Below are positions 44,836-53,557 of a stretch of 64,000 nucleotides of DNA, in pieces. The stretch lies in assembly GCA_044226395.1 (NCBI GenBank), contig JBGAHD010000004.1:496001-560000 (forward strand), read 5' to 3'. The notes under the pieces were generated by a model that was not told where the DNA came from, did not search any database, and worked only from the letters and a program-made list of their open reading frames with translations. The number at the start of each line of letters is the position of its first letter. Position 1 is the stretch's first letter. Position numbers and translations under genes: made by a program. Source of the stretch: JBGAHD01 sp044226395 (GTDB taxonomy: Bacteria; Pseudomonadota; Gammaproteobacteria; Xanthomonadales; Ahniellaceae).

Positions 44836-47196
44836 ATGCGCTGGGTCAAGCGGCTGTTGGGGGCATTGCTGTTTCTGGTCGCGATCGCGGCGGGCGTGGG
44901 CTTCGCGGCCTTGCGCGCCTCGCTGCCGATTTACGACGGTGAATTCTCGCTGCGCGGCCTTCAGGCCCGCGTGACGGTGTCGCGTGATGCGCGCGGCGCG
45001 GTCGACATCCAGGCCGGCAACGAACTCGACGCGTTTCGCGCCCTGGGCTTCGTGCACGGCCAAGAGCGCTTCTTCGAGATGGACCTGACCCGCCGAATGG
45101 CGGCGGGCGAACTGTCGGAATTGTTCGGGCCGGCGGCGCTGGCGATCGATCGCGAGCATCGGCTGCATCGCTTTCGCGCGCGCGCCAAGGCCGTGTACGA
45201 CGCGCTCGACGAGCACGGTCGCGCGCGCGTGAGTGCCTATGTCGAAGGCGTCAATGCTGGCTTGAATGCGCTAGCGGCACGTCCCTTCCCGTATTTGCTG
45301 CTGCGCAAGTCGCCACGTCCGTGGGCGATCGACGACTGCGCCTTGATCGGTTGGGCGATGTTCTTCGACCTGCAGCAGTCGAGCAACGCGCGCGAGCTGG
45401 CGCTCGATCGCATGCTGCAAGCACTGCCAGAACCCTACGTGAAGTTTCTCAACACGCAAGGCTCGGCCTGGGACGCGCCGATCGCAGGCGAGGCCCTGCC
45501 CGATCCAAGCATTCCCGGTCCCGATATCGTCGATCTGCGGCCGCTCGATCGTCAGTTGTTCGGCAAGGAGACCGCGCTCGGCGGTGACCTGGGCATCGGC
45601 AGCAATAACTTCGGCGTCAGTGGCAAGCTCACCGACACCGGCGCGGCGCTGATCGCCAACGACATGCATCTGGGTCTGCGCGTGCCCAATATCTGGTTTC
45701 AGGCGCGCATTCGGTTTACGCGCGATGACGGCGACGAAGTCGATCTGGCCGGCGTGACCTTGCCGGGCGTGCCCCTGCTGGTGGCCGGCAGCAATCGTCA
45801 CATCGCGTGGGCCTTCACCAACAGCTATGGCGATTGGCTCGATTGGGTGAAAGTCGAATGGACCGACCCCGCGCATCGCCACTATCGCGTGCCCGAGGGC
45901 GAGGAGCAGATTCAAGAATACGAAGAGATCATCGACGTCAGCGGCGGCCAGCCCGACAAACTGCTGGTGCGCGAAACGCGCTGGGGCCCGATCGCGCACG
46001 AGGATGACGATGGCGCGCTCGCGCTGTCGTGGACGGCGCATCGCGATGGCGGTTTGAACTTCGATCAAATGCGGCTCGAGAACGCGCGCACCGTGAATGA
46101 GGCGCTGGATATCGCCAATGTCTGCGGCGTGCCGGCGCAAAACTTCTTGGTTGGCGACAGCGAAGGCCATCTCGCCTGGACCATCATCGGTCGCATCCCG
46201 CGGCGCGTCGGCGTGGACCCGCTGCGCGCGGGCCCGCGCTCGGCGCCGGGCACGGGCTGGGCTGGCTGGCTCACGCCTGAAGAATATCCGCGCGTGATCA
46301 ATCCCGAAGGCAATCGCTTGTGGACGGCGAACGCGCGCGTGGTCGGTGGCGAGGACTTCGCCAAGATCGGCGATGGCGGCTTCGCGCTCGGCGCGCGCGC
46401 GCAGCAGATTCGCGATGACTTGCGCTCGCGCGATCATTTTCAGCCGAGCGACATGCTCGCGATCCAGCTCGACGATCGCACGGTGTTCCTCAAGCGCTGG
46501 TGGCAGTTGCTGCACGATCACTTAGCGCGTCACGGCGACGACGCGAGCCTGGCCGAACTCAATCGCCTGACCGAGACCTTCGACGATCACGCCAGCATCG
46601 ACGCCGTGTCTTATCGCCTGGTGCGCGCGTGGCGCCTGGTGGTGATGGAAAGCGTGATGGACGGCCTGGCCGCGCCGATGCGCGCGCACGATCCCACGTT
46701 CCAGTTGCCGGCGCTGTCGCACAACGAGGCCGTGGTGTGGACCATCCTGCATCAGCAACCCGCGCACCTGCTGCCACCGATCTTCGACAGCTGGGACGCG
46801 CTGCTGCAACACGCCGCGCATCGCGTGGTGGACGAACTCGGCGCGGGCAAGGGCGGCCTCGCCGCGCGCACTTGGGGCGAGCGCAACACCAGCAAGATCC
46901 AGCATCCGCTGTCGCGCGCCGTGCCCTTGTTGTCACGCTTCCTCGACATGCCGTCGCGCGCCTTGCCGGGCGATACCGCGATGCCGCGCGTGCAAGGGCC
47001 TTCGTTCGGCGCGTCGGAGCGTTTCGCCGTCTCGCCGGGCCATGAAGAACAAGGCTATTTCCACATGCCCGGCGGTCAGAGCGGGCATCCGCTGTCGCCC
47101 TACTACGGCGCGGCGCACTCGGCTTGGGAGAATGGCGAGATGACGCCGTTTCTGCCAGGGCCGGCGGAGCACACGTTGACCTTGGGCGCGCGCTGA
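44836..47196 (+). CDS. penicillin acylase family protein (Ntn hydrolase)
   Basis: A 786-residue protein with an N-terminal hydrophobic anchor or signal (residues 5-27) and GGAGG upstream of the ATG. The family layout is present: an alpha-chain region starting with RDARGAVDIQA and the ALGFVHGQERFFEMD run, a spacer, then the new N-terminal nucleophile S256 in GIGSNNFGVSG, where autocatalytic cleavage would create the beta chain. LPGVPLLVAGSNRHIAWAFTN follows, as in penicillin G acylase and quorum-quenching acylases. It acts in the periplasm on amide bonds: beta-lactam side chains, N-acyl-homoserine lactones or other acylated amines. Substrate cannot be told. Confidence 0.92.
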   Translation: MRWVKRLLGALLFLVAIAAGVGFAALRASLPIYDGEFSLRGLQARVTVSRDARGAVDIQAGNELDAFRALGFVHGQERFFEMDLTRRMAAGELSELFGPAALAIDREHRLHRFRARAKAVYDALDEHGRARVSAYVEGVNAGLNALAARPFPYLLLRKSPRPWAIDDCALIGWAMFFDLQQSSNARELALDRMLQALPEPYVKFLNTQGSAWDAPIAGEALPDPSIPGPDIVDLRPLDRQLFGKETALGGDLGIGSNNFGVSGKLTDTGAALIANDMHLGLRVPNIWFQARIRFTRDDGDEVDLAGVTLPGVPLLVAGSNRHIAWAFTNSYGDWLDWVKVEWTDPAHRHYRVPEGEEQIQEYEEIIDVSGGQPDKLLVRETRWGPIAHEDDDGALALSWTAHRDGGLNFDQMRLENARTVNEALDIANVCGVPAQNFLVGDSEGHLAWTIIGRIPRRVGVDPLRAGPRSAPGTGWAGWLTPEEYPRVINPEGNRLWTANARVVGGEDFAKIGDGGFALGARAQQIRDDLRSRDHFQPSDMLAIQLDDRTVFLKRWWQLLHDHLARHGDDASLAELNRLTETFDDHASIDAVSYRLVRAWRLVVMESVMDGLAAPMRAHDPTFQLPALSHNEAVVWTILHQQPAHLLPPIFDSWDALLQHAAHRVVDELGAGKGGLAARTWGERNTSKIQHPLSRAVPLLSRFLDMPSRALPGDTAMPRVQGPSFGASERFAVSPGHEEQGYFHMPGGQSGHPLSPYYGAAHSAWENGEMTPFLPGPAEHTLTLGAR

Positions 47197-47327
47197 CGCC
47201 GACTCGCGCGGCGACGACCGCGCGCGGCGGGCGCATTGCCCGCGAAAATCCCGATCCTCGGGCGCCGCGCGGTACCCACGCGCGGCGATTTCGGCGAAAA
47301 TCGCGTCCCCAACCGCGGAACGCCACC

Positions 47328-48362
47328 ATGTCGCAAACCATGAAAGCCCTCGTCAAGCGCGAGGCCGGCAAGGGCCTGTGGCTCGAACAGGTGCCCCTGC
47401 CGCAGATCGGCACCAATGATGTGCTGATCAAGCTGGAGAAGACCGCGATCTGCGGCACCGACTTGCACATCTACAAGTGGGACGAGTGGGCGCAGCGCAC
47501 GATCAAGCCGGGGCTGGTGATCGGCCATGAGTTCGTCGGGCGCATCGTCGACATGGGCGCGGGCGTGCGCAACTACACGGTTGGTCAGCGCGTGAGCGCC
47601 GAGGGTCACATCGTGTGCGGCGTGTGCCGCAATTGTCGCGCGGGGCGTCAGCATCTGTGTCCGCACACGGTCGGCATCGGCGTCAATCGCGCCGGCGCGT
47701 TCGCGGAATACATCGCCGTGCCGTCGTCGAATCTGTGGCCGATTCCGGACCAGATTCCGTCCGAGCTCGCGGCCTTCTTCGACCCCTATGGCAATGCCGC
47801 GCATTGCGCGCTGGAATTCGACGTGATCGGCGAGGATGTGTTGATCACCGGCGCCGGTCCGATCGGCATCATCGCCGCCGGCATCTGCAAGCACATTGGC
47901 GCGCGCAATGTGGTGGTGACCGACGTCAACGACTATCGCCTGAAGCTCGCCGCCGACATGGGCGCGACGCGCGTGGTCAATGTCGCGCGGCAATCGCTGC
48001 GCGAGGTGGTCAAGGATCTGCACATGGAAGGCTTCGACATTGGACTTGAGATGAGCGGCAACGCGCGCGCCTTCGACGACATGCTCGATTGCATGTATCA
48101 CGGCGGCAAGGTCGCGCTGCTGGGCATCCTGCCCAAGGGTTCGGGCATCGATTGGGACAAGGTGATCTTCAAGGGCCTGACCTTGCACGGCATCTATGGC
48201 CGTCGCATGTACGAGACCTGGTACAAGATGACGCAGATGGTGCTGTCGGGCTTTCCGCTGCAGAAAGTGCTCACGCATCAGATCCACATCGACGATTTCC
48301 AGCGTGGCTTCGATCTGATGGAAGCGGGTCACTGCGGCAAGGTCGTGTGCAGTTGGAATTGA
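47328..48362 (+). CDS. tdh: L-threonine 3-dehydrogenase
   Basis: A 344-residue zinc-dependent medium-chain dehydrogenase oxidising threonine to 2-amino-3-ketobutyrate with NAD+. The catalytic-zinc Cys is in KTAICGTDLHIYKWDEW, followed by GHEFVGRI; the structural-zinc cysteines are in CGVCRNCRAGRQHLC; and the Rossmann motif is ITGAGPIGIIAAG. It aligns throughout with E. coli Tdh (341 residues); the ATG at 47340 is an alternative start. The next enzyme, kbl, is 7.5 kb downstream rather than adjacent. Confidence 0.96.
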   Translation: MSQTMKALVKREAGKGLWLEQVPLPQIGTNDVLIKLEKTAICGTDLHIYKWDEWAQRTIKPGLVIGHEFVGRIVDMGAGVRNYTVGQRVSAEGHIVCGVCRNCRAGRQHLCPHTVGIGVNRAGAFAEYIAVPSSNLWPIPDQIPSELAAFFDPYGNAAHCALEFDVIGEDVLITGAGPIGIIAAGICKHIGARNVVVTDVNDYRLKLAADMGATRVVNVARQSLREVVKDLHMEGFDIGLEMSGNARAFDDMLDCMYHGGKVALLGILPKGSGIDWDKVIFKGLTLHGIYGRRMYETWYKMTQMVLSGFPLQKVLTHQIHIDDFQRGFDLMEAGHCGKVVCSWN

Positions 48363-48372
48363 TGCGCTTGTC

Positions 48373-49941
48373 GTGATCGTGACGTCGACTCGCGCCCGCG
48401 CGTGGGTGGTGGCGGGCGCGGCGGCTCTCGCATTCGCGAGCGCGCACGCGTTGGAGACACCACCCGCCGATTCGCGGCTCGCGCCGGTGATCGAAGTGCA
48501 GCGGACCGAGGAGATCGTCCTCGCGCCCGGCACCGTGCCGTCGAACGCGGACGAGCAAACGCCCTGCCCCGCGACCGGCGAGCTGCCGGCCGCGAGTTTG
48601 GTCGAGCCGAGTGTCCTGCACAGTCCCTTGCACAGCGTTGCGCCGTGCGCGCGCATCGTCGGGCACATGGCGCAGTTCGACATCCACACGGCGTATGGCG
48701 ATCTGACGGCCGATAGCGTCGAGTTGCTCGCTGTGCGCGTGCGCGAATTGCCGGCGCTGGCGCGATTGACCGAGATCACGCGCGGCGAGCAGTTTCTCGA
48801 ATCGGCGAGTCATCGCGGTAAGAAGACGGTTGGTGGCGTCGGTCGCGTGATCACGAGGCCGTGGCAGACGATCAAGGCGCTGCCGGCGGGCGCGATTCGT
48901 TTCCTACGCGCGCGGTGGCGCGGCATCCAGGGTCAAACGCGCAAGCTCAGCGATCGCGTCTCGGATCAGATCACCGGCGCCGACGAGGCCTACGATCAAC
49001 CGAGCGCGCGACCCGGCGCGGTCGAACCGCGCGATCCCGCCGATCCGTGGTGGCGTCAGCAAGGTCGGCGCGGCACGCGGTGGGCACTCGACTACGTGGG
49101 TTACGCGACGCAGCGGCGCGAGTGGGCGCGGCGGTTCGGCATCGATCCGTATTCGAGCAATGTCTTGCTCGATGAAGAAATGGATCGCCTGGCGTGGGCC
49201 GCGCTCGCGGGTGACAAATCCGTGGGGCTGGCGCTGAGCGCGATCGGCGGCGTGAGCGCGGACGTGCTGTCGACCTCGCTGCGCTTGAACGAAGTCGTGT
49301 GGACGATGCCGGCCGCCGACATCGCCGATCGCAATCATCAGCGCTTGAGCGCCCTGGCCTGCGGCGAGGAAGAGATTCGACGATTCCTGCGAAACGGGCG
49401 CTTCTCGTCGAGTATGCAGACGCGCCTAGTTGATGCCTTGGTGAGTCTGCAAGTCGAGCGCGGATGCGTTGACGTGATCGAACTCGCCGCCGCGCTGCGC
49501 GGCGAAGGCGAAGCGCGCTATCTCGCGGCGACGATGAGTCTGTTGGCGGCGCGCGCGCAGGACTCGTTCGCGCAGTTGAAACGTGATGTCGAACCCGCGC
49601 CGTCGCGACATCGCGCGTTGGAAGCGCCGCGCGATCCGAATCAACCGCTGGCCATCGACATCGTCGGCCAGGAGCTGGGACGGATCCGCCTGCAACTGAT
49701 AGGCACGGCGCCAGCACTAGTCGACGACGCGGGCCGCATTGTGTTGCCGCTGGCCGTGGACTATCTGCAATGGACCGAAGCGACCGCGCGGTTCTTCGAT
49801 CAGAAGGCGTTTCGAGTGCCGCGCAAACAGGTGTTGATCGCGGGGCGAGCGTCGCCGAATGCATTGCGGGCGTTGACGCGGCGGGGATGGTTGATCGAGG
49901 AAGGGGCTCGGTATCCGGACGCGCCGCCGTATCGGCGTTAG
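48373..49941 (+). CDS. large exported protein of unknown function
   Basis: A 522-residue protein from a GTG start, with a signal peptide (AWVVAGAAALAFASAHA). Residues 100-260 are helical and include a basic hydrophobic stretch (VGGVGRVITRPWQTIKALPAGAIRFL), then WARRFGIDPYSSNVLLDEEMDRLAWAALAG. The rest is helical with two or three cysteines. Similar large envelope proteins of unknown role occur in other gammaproteobacteria, but I cannot name the family. It lies 10 bases after tdh in the same direction, and its stop overlaps the stop of the convergent AraC gene by 4 bases. Confidence 0.75.
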   Translation: MIVTSTRARAWVVAGAAALAFASAHALETPPADSRLAPVIEVQRTEEIVLAPGTVPSNADEQTPCPATGELPAASLVEPSVLHSPLHSVAPCARIVGHMAQFDIHTAYGDLTADSVELLAVRVRELPALARLTEITRGEQFLESASHRGKKTVGGVGRVITRPWQTIKALPAGAIRFLRARWRGIQGQTRKLSDRVSDQITGADEAYDQPSARPGAVEPRDPADPWWRQQGRRGTRWALDYVGYATQRREWARRFGIDPYSSNVLLDEEMDRLAWAALAGDKSVGLALSAIGGVSADVLSTSLRLNEVVWTMPAADIADRNHQRLSALACGEEEIRRFLRNGRFSSSMQTRLVDALVSLQVERGCVDVIELAAALRGEGEARYLAATMSLLAARAQDSFAQLKRDVEPAPSRHRALEAPRDPNQPLAIDIVGQELGRIRLQLIGTAPALVDDAGRIVLPLAVDYLQWTEATARFFDQKAFRVPRKQVLIAGRASPNALRALTRRGWLIEEGARYPDAPPYRR

Positions 49942-50954
49942 CGCGCGTCCGTGGAGGCGTCGGCGCGCCAAGCCGACGGCGTCTGCCCCAGGTGCTTCTT
50001 GAACGCGCGATGGAAGGCCGTGACATTGTCGTAGCCCACCTCGAACGCGATGCGATCAACGCCTTCGGTCGTGGCGACCAATCGCGCGCAAGCCACGTTC
50101 ATGCGCCACTTCGCGAGATAGGCCATGGGGCTGTCGCCGAGCAGTTCGGTGAAGCGCATGGCGAATCGCGACGGCGACATCGCCACGAGTCGCGCCAAAT
50201 CACCCACCGACCACTTGCGCGCCGGATCGCCATGGATGGCCTCGAGCGCGCGCCCCACAACCGGATCGCGCACGCCGCGAAACCAATCCTTGTCGCGCGC
50301 GGGATTGTCATCGATGCGCGCGCGAATCGCTTGCGCACACAACACTTCGAGCAAGCGCTCGACCACATAGCCACGACCAAGACCGACGCGCGCGATTTCC
50401 TCGGCGATCAGGCCCGCGACGGCGGCGATGCGGTGTTGGCGATCGTCGCGCGCGGCGCGCCAATGCAGTAGCGTGGGTAAGGCGGCGAAAAGCGGATTGA
50501 ACATCGTCTGGTGCATGACGAAGACGCCGCAGATCAGGGTCACGCCTCGGGTGATTTTTGGATGCGACTCGCGCGGCGATGCGCTGGCCTTCGCGATCAG
50601 TGACTCGATGGTCGCCGCGCGCGCGCCCGCGCCCAGCGACAAGCGATGCGCGTGGCCGCCAAAGCACACGACCAGATCACCGGCGCGCAGCACGCGCTTG
50701 TCCCGTCCTTCGCCCGACAGTTCGCACTGTCCCGATTCAACCCAATGAAACGCCATCACGCGCGCGCCTCGCGGCGCGCGCAGGATCGCGGACAAACGAT
50801 TCGCCGCTGGAATGGTCACGGCCCAGGGCGCGACGTAGGACTCGTGCAAGAGCACGCTCGCGCCGATGCGCAGAGAGCGCAGGGCATCGTCGACGACATC
50901 GATCGAGGCCAAGGGCTCGGGCGTTTCGGCAAACTTTTCGAGGGTTCCGGACAT
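49938..50954 (-). CDS. AraC-family transcriptional regulator
   Basis: A 338-residue regulator. An N-terminal cupin-like ligand domain (about residues 20-200, with VMAFHWVESGQCEL and LRAGDLVVCFGGHAH) is of the cupin_6 type found in AraC regulators of small-molecule responses. The C-terminal double helix-turn-helix (DLARLVAMSPSRFAMRFTELLG and RIAFEVGYDNVTAFHRAFKKHLGQTPSAWR) is complete. It is divergent from the membrane protein gene at 51018 with 63 bases between starts, so it may regulate that gene. Ligand unknown. Confidence 0.92.
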   Translation of the reverse strand: MSGTLEKFAETPEPLASIDVVDDALRSLRIGASVLLHESYVAPWAVTIPAANRLSAILRAPRGARVMAFHWVESGQCELSGEGRDKRVLRAGDLVVCFGGHAHRLSLGAGARAATIESLIAKASASPRESHPKITRGVTLICGVFVMHQTMFNPLFAALPTLLHWRAARDDRQHRIAAVAGLIAEEIARVGLGRGYVVERLLEVLCAQAIRARIDDNPARDKDWFRGVRDPVVGRALEAIHGDPARKWSVGDLARLVAMSPSRFAMRFTELLGDSPMAYLAKWRMNVACARLVATTEGVDRIAFEVGYDNVTAFHRAFKKHLGQTPSAWRADASTDAR

Positions 50955-51017
50955 GGAGTAGCGGTCGTCGCGCGCCTAGGCTAGCCGCCACTTTACTCGC
51001 ACAGGGAACTCCCGTTC

Positions 51018-51704
51018 ATGTCGCATCTGTCACCCGTCTGGACCATGATCGGTCTCGATCTTCTGATGATGATCTACACGCTGTGGGTCGTGTCGATGTT
51101 CAAGCCGATCGGCAAGATCGGATGGGCCATCGCCGGCGCGATGATGGCGTGGTTGTTGTTGCTGCATCTTGGGCTTTCGCGGCAATCGCTGTTTCCGCCG
51201 GCGATCTCGGGGGTCGCTTTTCTGATCGTGATTTTCGCGGGCGTTGGCGCCGTCGGCGCCATGCTGTTGTTGCTGCCCGGCCCCAGGCGCGTGCTGCTGG
51301 CGCTCGATCAACGACAGTTGTTGTTGCTGCAAGGCATTCGCGTGTTCTTCGGCGCTGGCTTTCTGATGCAAGCGAGCCTGGGCGTGCTGCCCCAGACGTT
51401 TGGGATCGTCGATGGGCTGACACATATTGGCGCGGGTTTCTTCGGCCTGGTCGCCGCGTTCTCGTGGGCGACCGATGTCCAGGGCCGACGTCGCGCATGG
51501 TTCGCCAATGTCTTCGGCCTGTGCGACATCCTCATCGTCGCCAGCACGCTGGCCCTCGTCCTACTGCCTCAGATCGGACCGCATCACAGCATGATGTACG
51601 CCGTGTTTCTGCCGGCGCCGCTGTGGCTTTGGTTTCATGTGGTGTCGATCCGCGGGTTGTTGGGTGATCGAAGGTCTTCGGGGGGGCGGGCGCGGGTTTT
51701 TTGA
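51018..51704 (+). CDS. multi-pass membrane protein
   Basis: A 228-residue protein with about seven hydrophobic segments (residues 10-25, 34-52, 60-83, 94-110, 121-142, 153-173 and 180-200) and short loops. GGGA lies about ten bases before the ATG. No family recognised. It is adjacent to and divergent from the AraC regulator, a common arrangement for a regulated target. Its 3' end runs into the start of the repeat region. Confidence 0.7.
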   Translation: MSHLSPVWTMIGLDLLMMIYTLWVVSMFKPIGKIGWAIAGAMMAWLLLLHLGLSRQSLFPPAISGVAFLIVIFAGVGAVGAMLLLLPGPRRVLLALDQRQLLLLQGIRVFFGAGFLMQASLGVLPQTFGIVDGLTHIGAGFFGLVAAFSWATDVQGRRRAWFANVFGLCDILIVASTLALVLLPQIGPHHSMMYAVFLPAPLWLWFHVVSIRGLLGDRRSSGGRARVF

Positions 51705-51744
51705 GGGGGTGGGATGCCGAGGGGCGCGTTGGCGGGGATGTGGA

Positions 51745-52480
51745 TTTGGACACCCAGGGTTTCGGGGACTGGGGCGCCCGTGGAGGTGGACCCTAGTGGG
51801 TCGGGACAACCACAGATTGGATCAGGACACCCATGAAGGTGGATCAGGACATCCATTAAAGGCTTCACCAAACCGTGGGCCGGACCGCGTGGACCGGCAT
51901 GGACCGGGACACCCATGGAATCTCCCGCGCATGAATGGGGACACCCATGAAATCTCCGGAGGACGCGGACCTGGGCTTGGACCTGAGCGGCATGGACCGA
52001 GACACCCATGGAATCTCCCACGCATGAACGAGGACACCCACGAGATCTCCGGAAGACGCAGACCTGGGCTTGGACCCGGACACACATGAGATCGCCAGAC
52101 GCGGGCAGTCGGTGCTGCTGCGTCGGCGAACTCGGTGGGTGTCCCCAACCGACCGTGGGTGTCCCCAACCGACCGGGTGGGTGTCCCCAACCGACCTGTC
52201 CATCTCGGCTGACTTCATGGATGTCCCGAACTCGACCAGTTCGTGGGCATGCCCAAAGAGACCGACCCGGGCTGGGGCGAGGCGTCGGACCGCGCGATTC
52301 GAGATCATCCTCAATTCGATCAGCGGGTTGGCTGACTCGACCGGCCGAATGATGGGTGTCCCGATCTAGCTCCGCGCCGACCCGAAGCGTCTTCCGAGGA
52401 ATCCATGGGTGTCCCCATCCAGCACGCGGCTTTCGTGGGTGTCCCCATCCCGTTCGTGGGTGTCCCCATCCAGAAAGATC
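51745..52480. repeat. array of about 16 GGGTGTCC/GGACACCC repeats in two orientations
   Basis: Copies read GGACACCCATG on the plus strand around 51748, 51835, 51907, 51939, 52000, 52032 and 52078 (with variants, one at 51847). After about 52100 the orientation flips to TGGGTGTCCCC, at about 52136, 52156, 52178, 52353, 52406, 52435 and 52456. Three of the flipped copies form a near-tandem unit GTGGGTGTCCCCAACCGACC with spacing 20-22. Others are followed by ATCC. Spacing is irregular (13-100 bases). The open frames that cross the array give repetitive GWGHP- or DTHE-like peptides and lack starts and ribosome-binding sites, so I treat the array as non-coding. It lies between two same-strand genes. 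Confidence 0.75.
51898..52076. repeat. 93-base direct repeat inside the array (two copies)
   Basis: The segment beginning CATGGACCG at 51898 recurs at 51991. Over 86 bases I count eight differences, all of them transitions (A-G or C-T), about 91 % identity. Each copy contains two of the GGACACCC motifs. This looks like a recent local duplication. Confidence 0.8.
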
Positions 52481-52483
52481 AAC

Positions 52484-52513
52484 GGCGCGCTCCGAATCCA
52501 TCCGAAGCGCGCC
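52484..52513. repeat. perfect 8-bp stem-loop
   Basis: GGCGCGCT (52484-52491) is the reverse complement of AGCGCGCC (52506-52513), with a 14-base loop. It lies just after the repeat array and before the next hairpin. No T-run follows. Confidence 0.7.
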
Positions 52514-52528
52514 GTCCTCTGGAGAAGG

Positions 52529-52554
52529 CCTGCCCGGTGGCTTGACCGGGCAGG
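52529..52554. repeat. perfect 10-bp stem-loop
   Basis: CCTGCCCGGT (52529-52538) is the reverse complement of ACCGGGCAGG (52545-52554), with a 6-base loop GGCTTG. It could be a transcriptional terminator without T-run, or part of a leader upstream of the response regulator at 52841. The 290 bases between this hairpin and the start codon hold no supported gene. Confidence 0.7.
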
Positions 52555-52840
52555 CGACACGGGCCTGGAGGACGCCGTGTTTCGAGGCGAGGCCACCTTG
52601 AGTCGTGGCCGCGATCGTCTTGCATCGCCATTGCCCCTTTCGGGGTCGCGATCGCGTTCTACGCACAGGGGCCATCATCCCCGGCGTGAGGCGCATCCTG
52701 GGGGCAAACCATGAGCGAGCTTTTTCACGCGAGGCCTGCTTGGTGAGCGGTTGTTGCAAGGACGCGGTCTGGACATATTTGCTTACAAATCGACCGACCC
52801 CCCGGTTGCCAAGGACACGGCCCCTGGCCATCCTTGCGCC

Positions 52841-53557
52841 ATGGCCGAGCCATTGATTTTGTTGGTGGAAGACGACGCGCGCCTGCGCGATCTGCTGGAA
52901 CGGTTCCTGGTGCAACAGGGTTTCCGGGTGCGCGCGGTGGCCAATCTCAGTGGCCTGCAGGCGCAGCTCGAGCAGCATCACATCGATCTGATCGTGCTCG
53001 ATCTGATGCTGCCCGATGGCGATGGCCTGACCGCTTGCCGCGATCTGCGCGCGCGCGGTGTGACCACGCCGATCATCATCCTCACCGCGCGCGGCGACGA
53101 GGTCGATCGCATCGTCGGTCTGGAAATCGGCGCCGACGATTACCTGCCCAAACCCTGCAATCCCCGCGAGCTCGCCGCGCGCGCGCGCGCGGTGCTGCGT
53201 CGCACGCAGACGACCACCGGCGGCGCGCCGCGTGGCGAGGCCGATGCCGTGCGCTTCGGCGCGTTCACGCTCGATCCGACCACGCGTCAGTTGTTTCGCG
53301 AACAGGAGAACCTGCGCCTGACCACGGGCGAGTTCGCGGTGCTCTGGGCCCTGGCCAGTCATCCGCGCCGACCGCTGACGCGCGATCACTTGATGAATCT
53401 CGCGCACGGTCGCGATCACGAGGCCAACGATCGCTCGGTCGATGTGATGGTGTCGCGCCTGCGCAAGCTGGTCGAGGATGATCCGCGCGCGCCGCGCTAT
53501 CTGCAGACGGTGTGGGGCATGGGTTATGTCTTCGTGCCCGACGGCGGCGCGGTGTGA
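52841..53557 (+). CDS. OmpR-family response regulator
   Basis: A 238-residue regulator from the ATG at 52841 (MAEPLILLVEDD). Receiver domain: acidic residues E10, D11 and D12, phospho-acceptor D54 in LIVLDLMLPDGDG, and the switch K in YLPKPCNPREL. C-terminal winged helix: RLTTGEFAVLWALASHPRRPLTRDHL and RSVDVMVSRLRKLVEDDPRAPRYLQTVWGMGYVF. It closely resembles E. coli OmpR in layout. The stop overlaps the GTG of the kinase gene by 4 bases (GTGA), so the pair is translationally coupled. Confidence 0.95.
   Translation: MAEPLILLVEDDARLRDLLERFLVQQGFRVRAVANLSGLQAQLEQHHIDLIVLDLMLPDGDGLTACRDLRARGVTTPIIILTARGDEVDRIVGLEIGADDYLPKPCNPRELAARARAVLRRTQTTTGGAPRGEADAVRFGAFTLDPTTRQLFREQENLRLTTGEFAVLWALASHPRRPLTRDHLMNLAHGRDHEANDRSVDVMVSRLRKLVEDDPRAPRYLQTVWGMGYVFVPDGGAV

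Noticed and set aside
51745..52480. Possible CRISPR array
   Set aside because: Motifs are only 9-20 bases, spacing is irregular, orientation flips in the middle, and no cas genes are present.
51635..53419. Minus-strand frame of 594 codons across the repeat array and into the response regulator
   Set aside because: The N-terminal half is antisense to the OmpR-type gene; the rest is repeat-derived (GWGHP units). No ribosome-binding site.
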